A stretch of DNA of 64,000 nt from Lecanosticta acicola (Eukaryota > Ascomycota > Dothideomycetes > Mycosphaerellales > Mycosphaerellaceae), in contig CAVMBE010000015.1 of the NCBI GenBank assembly GCA_963674455.1, positions 62,001 through 126,000 of the forward strand, read 5' to 3'. Below the pieces are notes generated by a model. The model was not told where the DNA came from and did no database searches. It saw nothing but the letters and a program-made list of their open reading frames with translations. The translations under genes and the position numbers were made by a program. Below are positions 56,068 through 64,000 of this stretch, one piece after another. Position 1 is the stretch's first letter, and each line of letters begins with the position of its first letter.

Positions 56068-56592
56068 TCACTCCATACAAGACTTCAGAAGCCCGCCATC
56101 ACCATCCTTACCTTTCGTCTTCGGCTGCGAGCCCAAGCTATACATCGACGACGAAGACGCCGACGCCGAGGACTTGTTCAGACGCGACCGTGTAATCCGT
56201 CGAATCTGAGCAAACCCATCTTCCGGCAAGTGAGATCTCCAGAACAGAGACTTTTCCGCCGGATCCTGGGGAAGCTTCTGCGTCGGAGCGGGACACTGGG
56301 GTCCGGGGACGAGATGGTCTGATCCGCTGTTCCGGGACGGAGACCCACGATCACTCTTACTCCTACTACTACCACCACTACTACTCTCCTCGCAGACTTC
56401 ATCAGACCGGCGGAAAGACCACGGACAGCGCTGCTGCCCGCAGTACGTGTTGGAAGATGTGACGCCGAGGTCTGTGACGTCCCAGCAGCCTGTCTTTGTG
56501 AGACCGGGCTGGGAAGTGGCGCGGATGCAGAGGGAGAGTTGGGGTTTGCCGTAGCAGCCGCAGGCGTGGTAGGAGGTTTCTTTGTAACACAT
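56068..56592 (-). CDS. Hypothetical protein with N-terminal Cys motif
   Basis: 174 residues from the ATG at 56592. The start MCYKETSYHACGCYGKP, followed by LCIRATSQPG, GCWDVTDLG and YCGQQRCPW, gives a Cys-rich first half (C-x(8)-C-x-C-x(9)-C then three more). This pattern is common in small, Dothideomycete-type hypothetical proteins; no function is known. The second half is Ser/Arg/Gly-rich and disordered. The frame stays open upstream to 56787, but the Cys block at this ATG argues for the shorter start. No signal peptide. Confidence 0.55.
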   Translation of the reverse strand: MCYKETSYHACGCYGKPQLSLCIRATSQPGLTKTGCWDVTDLGVTSSNTYCGQQRCPWSFRRSDEVCEESSSGGSSRSKSDRGSPSRNSGSDHLVPGPQCPAPTQKLPQDPAEKSLFWRSHLPEDGFAQIRRITRSRLNKSSASASSSSMYSLGSQPKTKGKDGDGGLLKSCME

Positions 56593-59076
56593 TTTTTTCT
56601 TTTCTTTCCCTAGAGGGGTTGAGTGTGTGTGTTGGGTCAAAGAGGTTTCGTCTGCGGTGGGAGCGAGGGAGGAGGAGTGAGAGGTGTGGGTTCGTCTAGG
56701 ACTGTTCTTTCGATACTTGCGCTGCAGGTGTCGAAGAGAGAGCCTAGACGAGCGGATGGGAGGGAAAGATCGGATTCCAGGAGGCATGTCGGGACGTTAT
56801 AATACCCTTGTGTTCTTTGTTTGAGGTTGGAAGAAAGGCATTGTCGACGACAATGCTCAGGCAAAGAATGGCCATTGTGGTCGAAACAAAGCCCGCTTTG
56901 TCCATCTGGGAGAGGTCGAGTCCAAGTCGAAGAGGTGGTGTAGGCTGTAGTAAGGATACGCAGCCGTTCTTTGTCCCATTGTCAGTTCGATGGTGTATCT
57001 GAGGGCCATCGAGCACTTTGAAGAGCGTGTGTGTCAGCGAATAAAGCTGGCTGCTTCAAGCAGGTGCCAACACTTCTGAAGCGCTCCCACACTTCAGAGC
57101 GCAAGTCCAGGGCATCTCTCAGCATCAGGCATCGATGGTCACGGGGAATCTTGAAGCCGCCGTGCCCTGCTGCCTGAGACCGCTTGAGGTAGAATGGCCG
57201 TTCACATCGCCAACACAGAGGCGTAGAGGCGGGCCACCCTCGGAGAGATCCTTCCTAGACAATGCGGAGGGCAATCTCAGGCCACTGACGATGATTTGTG
57301 GGAAGTTTCCAGGATTTGGAGGTGGAAGATTGGATGAAGATGATTGATCTCGCTACTTCGCTGCCACAACTGGGAGGCGTAGTGACAGCAGTACGTCTTG
57401 TGCCAGAGTGAATGGTCCGGATGGAACTGTTCCCGTCAGCATAGCCTTTCGCTCTGCTGCGCCAACAGCCTCCGATGACATAACGAATCCGCGATTGGTG
57501 TCGGGGCGGAGCAAACAGCGGCTGACGTGGGTGTGGTGACCGTCATTTCCATGAGCAATGTTGCGGCGGCTGGCGGCCCAGTCTGAATGAAGATGTCAGA
57601 ATACAACGCAAGGCGTGCGGTCGGAACAACGGGACCTCCCATAGAACAGCTTCGCCTCGATTCCGCGGAGGCAGGGCTCTACCCGAAATGTAAGCGCTGT
57701 GCCTCTGGCATGCACTGATGTCCACTGCTTTGCCGCCGCCGGCAAGTTATCCGGGCGAAGTGTCCACGTGAGGGTAGGTAGATACTCCCAGACACCGCAT
57801 TCGGTGATTTGAGAATGTCCCAGATTGTCCTGCGCCTCGTAGTCCATGTTTTCGGGAGTTCAAGCCATGCGAACACCAAACATGTGTGGCATGATCAGCG
57901 CCGTGCATTTGCAGTGTGCATGCACTTACTACTTAGGCCCACGAGGCTCAGCGTAAGTTCTTCTTCGCACGCGGCGGCGTACAACACCCCCCATGCGACC
58001 GCGCGCTCGGGTATGTTGAGCGCAGAAATGGATGCTGGGCTTCGGTGCCGACCCATTCGGCGCGGGAAAGAGTAGATGCTGCGCGCCGTACCAACACAAC
58101 ACCAGGGAGAGCGTTGGCAGGAACATGGTGGAGATTGGCGAGACTTGTGTTCATTCCTTTGTCTTGGACATTGCTCACGGAGGGAGAGATGGAGGGAGCC
58201 GACGACTGCAGGCCGACGAACGCGAATCGAGGGTACATGTAGCGCCAGCGGCAGGAGTTGATGTCGCCCGCGTTGGTGCTGGTTCGGGAGAAGGTGAGGT
58301 TTTCCTGGCAATACTATAATTAGGTGTGTTTTTGGCGAGATGAGAGCTTTAGCTACATTTATCATCCTCCAAACAGATCTTTAGTCTGCATTCTCGATGG
58401 GCTAAGCCCGAATGGCATTAGCTGCATATGCGTGCCCACTTCCCAGCCGCCTTCTTCGACTTCGACTTCGACTTCGACTTCTACTTCTACTTCTACGGCG
58501 ACGCGACGCAACGCAACGCAACGCAATGTCATACCATGCCGTACAACTTGACATCACTCACGTCAGCACCAAACAAGACCGAAGATCAGTGAGCCGGCGA
58601 GCGTGTCCTGTCGGAGAATGACACGAGCAAACACAATGGTTGCTGTTGCCGCCGCGGAGCATGGGGCGGGGGGCGGGTGTGGCTTCACCTGCCGAGCTGT
58701 ACGGCGGCAAAGAATGGCACCCCCACTGCGACTGCGCAGATTCCGACACTGAGTTCCGCAGACCGAAGGGCGGCGTGGTGGGACTTCATTTCACGCCGCG
58801 CAGATCTGTGCAGGCCCGCATCCATCGTCTGCTCTAATTTTGCCTGTGCGGGTCTCTGTGCCGCATGTCTAATTCCATCCTCCACCGCCCTACCTTACTC
58901 TACCGAACCGCTCGCAAGAGGTACGTACGTATATAGCTTTCTCTCACGTCCACGTTGTACAGGTACATGCCACCAGCATCTTCTTGAACAACCGTTCCTT
59001 CTTCCATTCCAAGTCGATCGTTGGAGATCAATCTTCCTTTGATCACCTTGTCTGCTCGATCAAAGCAACAGCAACA
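56593..59076. other. Gap with no gene I can support
   Basis: About 2.5 kb. The clearest frame is minus 57596-57847 (MDYEAQDNLGHSQITECG and on, 83 codons), which looks protein-like but matches nothing. Minus frames near 57895-58365 overlap in all phases. A hexanucleotide run (CTTCGA, then CTTCTA) lies at about 58455-58497. A multi-exon gene on the minus strand between 57.4 and 58.4 kb is possible, but I could not build one. Confidence 0.4.
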
Positions 59077-59862
59077 ATGCCCTCTCTCACACCCTCCCTC
59101 ATCGCTCTCGCCTTCATGTCGATTCCCTCCTCGGCGCTCCCTTATGCTGGCAACGGCAACATCCCCTACATCAACCTCGATCTCACTGCAACACCCAGCC
59201 TCCCCCTGAGAGAGGTCTCGAATACCGGCGCAAGCCCCCTCCCATCGCCAACCGGAACCCTCAAATCCATCCAACTCGGCCTCGGTTTCCAGAACTACAC
59301 CTGCAGCAGTTCAGCCTGGATCCAGACCGTCCCCTCGGCCGGCGCAATCGCCAACCTCTACGACATCACTCGCCTCGTCACTCAATACACCTCCGACTCC
59401 TACACCCAGACCACTCTCCACGCCTTCGAAGACTGCCTCAAAGCCACCTTCTGCCAACCTTCCCCGGGGAACAACTACTGCGCCTCCTGCCATCAGATCG
59501 CCACCGCAGCCCTCTCCGCCTCCCTCTCGGGCCTCCACTTCTTCGAACAGATCAACAACGCCCAGACCCCCAATTTCCACATCTGGGCTCCTCCCCCCAC
59601 GACCGACTCCGACGAATACCTCTCCGCGAAGAAGGTCGGCACCGCCAAGGCTGCCCAGAATGCCTACGCGGGCGCCAATGCCCTCGGCGCCGTCGCCTGG
59701 CTCTACCTCGTCGACAACGGAGACGGCAGGACCAAAAATCTCAAGAGCGTCTATCGCATCGAAACGGCAGGCGGTGTTGCGCCGGCTTCTTGTGAGGTTC
59801 CGGGCGAAACCCTGCAGGTTCCTTATGCGGCGGAATACTGGTTTTACGACGGAGGGAAATGA
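59077..59862 (+). CDS. Secreted DUF3455-family protein
   Basis: Intronless, 261 residues. A signal peptide (MPSLTPSLIALAFMSIPSSALP) precedes a domain that begins GLGFQNYTCSSSAW, has a middle region with conserved Cys pairs (FEDCLKATFC and YCASCHQ), VGTAKAAQNAYAGANALGAVAWLYL, and ends PYAAEYWFYDGG. The GxGxQNYTC opening and the AxYWFYDGG close are the hallmarks of the fungal DUF3455 family (putative secreted proteins of unknown function). The ATG at 59077 opens directly onto the signal peptide. Confidence 0.88.
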   Translation: MPSLTPSLIALAFMSIPSSALPYAGNGNIPYINLDLTATPSLPLREVSNTGASPLPSPTGTLKSIQLGLGFQNYTCSSSAWIQTVPSAGAIANLYDITRLVTQYTSDSYTQTTLHAFEDCLKATFCQPSPGNNYCASCHQIATAALSASLSGLHFFEQINNAQTPNFHIWAPPPTTDSDEYLSAKKVGTAKAAQNAYAGANALGAVAWLYLVDNGDGRTKNLKSVYRIETAGGVAPASCEVPGETLQVPYAAEYWFYDGGK

Positions 59863-60463
59863 ATGAAAACCAGCATCCACGGCCGTTGTTTTGTGATGTT
59901 TGAAACGAATTCATGACGCTGGGATCGGGTGGGACGTGAGGAGATTTGGCGCGCTCCACAATGGTGCTAGATTTGCTTGGTTGCTTTGTTGGCTTGTTGC
60001 TTGGTTTCGACGATACCCTGGTCTCTTCGTCTTGCGCGGGTCTTACCCAAATGTCGGTTTCCCGAGGCGCTTGGTTGGTGGCGCTAGCTTTCACTGCTGG
60101 ATGGGAGTTGTAGATAATGAGCTAAAAACGATGAGAAAAAGCATAATCCAGCTCTACGATGCAAATCTGGAGCCCTCCATTCTTTTCAAAGCAGCAGTTG
60201 TTATTTTTGCGTGCACCATCCCGAGCATCTAGGAAGCTGACTGCTTTTCCAGGCCAGCGTGGAGGGTGCGCAGCCAGCCTTGCTCGGTAGGATAAAGATG
60301 GAGTAGATTTGCTCCGAGCTATTAATTTTCCATGGCCGTGTGAAGAAGAAGAAGAAAAGAAAAGACAGCGGAAAGCATAGATATTAACATACAAGAAAAG
60401 AACAACGTAAATAATCGTCTCCATCGCGCTTCGCTTCGTTTCCAACCACACCCCCGTTTCCGA
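59863..60463. other. Convergent 3' region
   Basis: About 600 bp between tail-to-tail genes. Frames on both strands have no domain; I see no gene. Confidence 0.5.
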
Positions 60464-63067
60464 TCAAAAGAAGTCGCCGCCCTCGAGAGCTGCAAGTGAA
60501 ATCCTCTTACTACAGATTCCGCCCGCAGCGACCGAATCACAAGTCCGACGACTGGAAAACGTCCCCTCGGAATCACCCGTGGTCGGTCTCGAAAATGTGT
60601 CCCCAGAATCGCTCGGAGATGAACAGGGCAGAGGTTTCCGCGGGATACTCTGCTGTCGACGGAGATGGTCCACCATAGTCTGTAGAGTAATATACACTTC
60701 TTGATCATCATCATCATCTTCTTCATCCACCTCATCCAAACATTCGGAACGATACTCGGCTGCCATCAGCTGCGTCGGATCATTCATTGGCAAAGGTTTC
60801 CCAACTCGCCTGGCGGCTTCGTGTCGGGAGACTTTTTCTTCGCTTGGTTTTTGCTGGGCGAGGTGGACGATCCATTGTTTTTCGAGACGACTTCTTGCGA
60901 TGCCGACGTAGCGGTAGGAGCCGTCGGTGATGACGGACCAGATTGCGTGGGTGGGGCAATTGCAAAAGTCTTCGTTGCTGGGTTGTTTGGAGTCTTCAGG
61001 AGGACGCATGCCTGGTTTGCGCTTCGCATGCAGATGATGGCCTCCCTCCGCCCAGAGAATGCCCGTTGCTATGGCGCCATAGCCCGCCGGCCCTGTGATT
61101 TGAACATGACCAGTCTCCTCAATGGTCCGCGCAAACGTCACGGCTTGAACCGTGTGAAGCTGGCGTCGTGCCAAATTAGCAGCCAGCTTCTCTTGCCCAG
61201 CTGTTGCGTGACCGTACTCCATTTTCGCACGGGCAGCCGCGGCAATCAGGTCCTGTCCATTGGCCGCGATTTGAGCATCAGCATCCAGATCCTTGTCAAA
61301 CTTCAATTTCTCCATTCGAATGTCCTCCGAGAGCCTGCGGTGTTCCTTGCGAGCTTGTTCCAACTCTTCGGTGGTTCTGGCCTTGATGACATCTTTCTGC
61401 TCGCGAGCGAGATTGAGAGCTAGAAATAGCCGCAGCCTTTCCTTCTCGAACTCTTCCTGCTCTGGTGTCACAACCGGAGGGGTACAAGCGATGACCGAGA
61501 CAGCCGCGGATGAAGGTGGCGAGACCAACGTACTGCCTGTCTGCACTCGTTTGAGGCTGTGAGCGAATTCGTATGCGTTGGAAAGCGGACACTGTTCGTG
61601 GGCCTTAGGTGAAGCCTCTTGAGAGGGTGTACCTAAATCAGCGAGGAATTTGTCCATGAATACGGAGCCCGACATATCCTCGGTATCTTTCGCAGCCTTC
61701 TTCGTCTCATCGGTAAGTTCGCAAATTGTGGGACGTTTCCAATTCCCGCTTGGTTGAACCCCAGCTGCGACACGACGGGCGAACTCGCTTCTTGCGAAGT
61801 AGGACATCTTGCTTCTTTCGATAACAATCTCGTCTGAAGATTGAAGCAGCTCTTCCTCCTCGTCCTGCTGGTCTGCAGATGCGTTAGAATCGGCTGCTGC
61901 CGATGCTCTTGTCTTGGCGCTGGGCTCTTTGAGTGCGAGCGCCACACGTGCTTTGAGCTCACGGGCAAAATCGCTATTTTTAACGAACGATGCGGAGTGC
62001 GGCTCCGCTCCTTGTTGTGCATGCTCGTCGTTTGTCGGTGTTATAACATCGAACTCTACAGCCGGGATGTCCTGATCCAAGATCGCCACGAGTGTGTCTC
62101 CTAAGTCTCTCCAGTGGAAGAGACTCATGGCTTTGATTCGCGACGCAGTCCTTGATAGAATACTAGCACGTTGAACCTGCTCGACGGTATCTGTGTGTTC
62201 AAGGTCGTCCGGTATGTCAACCAGCTTCGTAGTCGCTTCTGACTGCATCGATGACGTTGTATCTCTAGAAGACGTCCGTGGCGGTGCCAGATCGATCGGA
62301 GCAGGCGTGGCCTCTCCGCTTTTCGGCGTCACTCGTGGGCCATCCTTTGGAGGATGCCATGCATTGGGTATGTTATTCCATCGTACCTGCTTCTTCTTTT
62401 TCGTCGTGGGCGGCTGCTCGGGCCATAGTGTATGTTTGATTGCCGGGTCGGGCTTGAGAACCCCCTCAGCCATCCAACCCATTTCTGTCTCCAATGCTTC
62501 TCTCGCCTTCGATTGTATCGCAGCTGCGTCCTGATGTGCTTTTGCCTTTACTTCTGCTTCCGCTTGTGTTCTTTCATTGGGGTCATACAGCAATGCGTCT
62601 TTCCCGATCTTATTCGCAACATCGTTGCTTGCTATATAGTACGGCTCTGCGCAAAGTCGTACATCCTGATACTCGGGCGTCGCTTTTTGCTGTCGAGGGC
62701 CCGTGATGCATTCATTGAGCATGCCAAATTTCTGCTTGAGGTCCACCGAGGGAAACTTGCGTAGAGCGCGCTTTCGCAAAAGCTCATCGTGGGTGTCAGT
62801 AGAGAAGTGGCTGCATACAGCAGATGGAGGCGTTGGAGGTAATGGCTTGTCGACACGCGTGGGGACCATCCTCATGACTTGTTCTTCGCGTATGGTATCG
62901 ACTGAGAAGCGACTTCTCAGTTGCGGAGGGGGGCGTGCGGAATGCGGTGTGGGCCCTTTGAGCTTCAAATCCTCAATACTTTGAGGAAATATCTTGTCCA
63001 TAGCAATGTGCTTCGTGCGAGGAGGTGGAGGCACCGACATCGGTGTGTCTTTGCTTTTCGAAAACAT
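60464..63067 (-). CDS. Large low-complexity protein with coiled coil, function unknown
   Basis: Intronless, 867 residues from the ATG at 63067 (MFSKSKDTPMSVPPPPR). Other in-frame Mets lie upstream, including 63115, and the frame is open to 63334. The N-terminal third is Pro-rich (PPPPR, PLPPTPP). A segment near residue 200 is Ala/Lys-rich. The centre has repeated SEFARRVAAG and DFARELKARVALAL helices. A coiled coil is clear near residues 560-640 (EEFEKERLRLFLALNLAREQ and ELEQARKEHRRL). The C terminus has acidic runs (DEVDEEDDDDDQE) and ends GGDFF. CNCPTHAIWSVITDGSYRYVG near residue 720 looks folded, but I cannot assign it. It is plausibly a conserved fungal hypothetical protein; no function is proposed. 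Confidence 0.7.
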   Translation of the reverse strand: MFSKSKDTPMSVPPPPRTKHIAMDKIFPQSIEDLKLKGPTPHSARPPPQLRSRFSVDTIREEQVMRMVPTRVDKPLPPTPPSAVCSHFSTDTHDELLRKRALRKFPSVDLKQKFGMLNECITGPRQQKATPEYQDVRLCAEPYYIASNDVANKIGKDALLYDPNERTQAEAEVKAKAHQDAAAIQSKAREALETEMGWMAEGVLKPDPAIKHTLWPEQPPTTKKKKQVRWNNIPNAWHPPKDGPRVTPKSGEATPAPIDLAPPRTSSRDTTSSMQSEATTKLVDIPDDLEHTDTVEQVQRASILSRTASRIKAMSLFHWRDLGDTLVAILDQDIPAVEFDVITPTNDEHAQQGAEPHSASFVKNSDFARELKARVALALKEPSAKTRASAAADSNASADQQDEEEELLQSSDEIVIERSKMSYFARSEFARRVAAGVQPSGNWKRPTICELTDETKKAAKDTEDMSGSVFMDKFLADLGTPSQEASPKAHEQCPLSNAYEFAHSLKRVQTGSTLVSPPSSAAVSVIACTPPVVTPEQEEFEKERLRLFLALNLAREQKDVIKARTTEELEQARKEHRRLSEDIRMEKLKFDKDLDADAQIAANGQDLIAAAARAKMEYGHATAGQEKLAANLARRQLHTVQAVTFARTIEETGHVQITGPAGYGAIATGILWAEGGHHLHAKRKPGMRPPEDSKQPSNEDFCNCPTHAIWSVITDGSYRYVGIARSRLEKQWIVHLAQQKPSEEKVSRHEAARRVGKPLPMNDPTQLMAAEYRSECLDEVDEEDDDDDQEVYITLQTMVDHLRRQQSIPRKPLPCSSPSDSGDTFSRPTTGDSEGTFSSRRTCDSVAAGGICSKRISLAALEGGDFF

Positions 63068-63707
63068 GTCGTAGTTCGCCGGTCTCGAAGAAGAGGAATA
63101 AAAGGTAGCGATCATGCCGAACACTAGATATTTGTCTGGAAAGTATTTGATCATGAAGTCCATGCAGTCACAAGACGGCTGCAGCATTGCACTCGCACGT
63201 GCAACACCACATACAAGGCATGAAGTTGTGCTGCAATTACCGCGTGACATCTCGTCCGTCTCCACTTCGAGGATGTACAAACTTGTGGACATAGTTGGGA
63301 GGCGTTCGCAACGGGTGAGGGAAGAGGAGCACAAGATCGACTTGGGATTCCACTGTACGGCGAAGCCGCTCTATACACGTTGCCCTCTCCATGCGGCACA
63401 AGTTACAGCTCATGTGCCTACGCACTCTGTGTTGTGCCATTGATAGCAGTATACCGACAAGCGAGGACTCTCGCACATGGCCTTGGCGGCTTCTCGGTCC
63501 CGAAGTGGCTTAGCGCTGTTGGTCCTGTTTCCGACCTTTGTTGGAAGTGGTCCTCTTAGAGGCGGCTAGCTGTCGCTGTTGGAATAGCTGATTTGACTCT
63601 TTCTGTCAACCGGACCGTTATGATGGTATACCGCCGGAAGACGAAGACATCGAGCTAGGCAGTCTTGAGGTTGTGAAGGGTGACGTGACATTTGCGGCCA
63701 TTTTGAT
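63068..63707 (-). promoter_or_regulatory. Upstream region of the large unknown protein
   Basis: About 640 bp, including sequence in frame with the unknown protein up to 63334. The rest is non-coding up to the stop of the splicing-factor gene. Nothing else is seen. Confidence 0.4.
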
Positions 63708-64000
63708 TCAAGAAGCGCCTTGCCTCTTGCGCTCGAGAATGTCGTGCCTCAATCTTTCGCCTGCCGCTTGGGTCTCGATCATTCTGCCGATGCCAGTCCT
63801 CCATCCCTCTTCCAGACCGTGCATCTCTCCAGCGGCATTCGCTTGGATTGTCCTTCGCGTCTGTTCCAGCTGCTCTTGCTGCAGTTTGGCCTCTTGGAGT
63901 TCCTTCTCCAGTCCTTTCAAGACATCTTCCATCTGGCTATTCCCAATCAGCCAAGCGTTCTTGCCGTAAGTTTCGAGCAGGCTCAGATTGATGTTCCTGC
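63708..64000 (-). CDS. BCAS2/SPF27-family pre-mRNA splicing factor, 3' part (runs off window)
   Basis: The last 96 or so codons of a minus-strand gene whose 5' part lies beyond 64000. It reads INLSLLETYGKNAWLIGN, the hallmark of the BCAS2 (SPF27/Cwf7) family, then a coiled coil with KGLEKELQEAKLQQEQLEQT, RRTIQANAAGEMHGLEEGW, and a closing ERLRHDILERKR before the TGA at 63708. The protein is part of the Prp19 (NineTeen) complex and acts in spliceosome activation in the nucleus. The match is clear despite the partial gene. Confidence 0.87.
   Translation of the reverse strand, partial: RNINLSLLETYGKNAWLIGNSQMEDVLKGLEKELQEAKLQQEQLEQTRRTIQANAAGEMHGLEEGWRTGIGRMIETQAAGERLRHDILERKRQGAS

Overview
The window reads as nuclear DNA of a filamentous ascomycete (Pezizomycotina; a Dothideomycete is my guess, not something the sequence proves). 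Protein genes carry short GT..AG introns of about 48-210 nt. Gene content is typical of such fungi: a group III hybrid histidine kinase, a bZIP regulator, a Crh-type cell-wall transglycosylase, a peroxisomal ABCD transporter and a fungal hybrid PKS-NRPS. All exon joins below were made by eye from splice signals and reading frame; no transcripts were available.

0-5.5 kb: an aminodeoxychorismate lyase-like gene, a small UPF0390/DUF2462 gene, a stretch of repeats and decayed gene pieces (a BTB fragment and a DUF6606-like fragment), then an F-box gene.

5.8-24.2 kb: a compact secondary-metabolite cluster. It has a 4018-residue PKS-NRPS (KS-AT-DH-MT-psiER-KR-ACP-C-A-T-R*), a trans-acting enoyl reductase, a cytochrome P450 and a class IV branched-chain aminotransferase. 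The PKS and NRPS halves look like two genes, but a 180-nt intron joins them exactly inside the first condensation-domain motif. The release domain has Phe and Arg where active reductases have Tyr and Lys, which fits non-reductive Dieckmann release to a tetramic acid. The enoyl reductase would serve the PKS in trans, the P450 would oxidise the product, and the aminotransferase could supply or turn over a branched-chain amino acid or keto acid. No transcription factor or transporter was seen in the cluster.

24.2-35.6 kb: a repeat-rich and partly decayed zone. It holds a 5'-truncated SF1 helicase, a 935-residue RS-rich protein with an isolated Ulp1-like motif and tandem Cys/His repeats that run on past its stop in other frames, tRNA-like elements, a dispersed repeat also found near 2.5 kb, and an F-box pseudogene. 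About 4 kb (29.5-33.4 kb) has no gene I can recognise.

35.6-64 kb: ordinary gene-dense sequence. In order: the Nik1/Os-1-type kinase, a four-exon bZIP factor, an ABCD transporter, an aldehyde dehydrogenase, a six-exon astacin-like secreted protease whose zinc motif sits partly on a 25-nt exon, an alpha/beta hydrolase, a GPI-anchored Crh transglycosylase, a Cys-containing hypothetical protein, a secreted DUF3455 protein, a large low-complexity protein, and the 3' end of a BCAS2/SPF27 splicing-factor gene that runs off the window.
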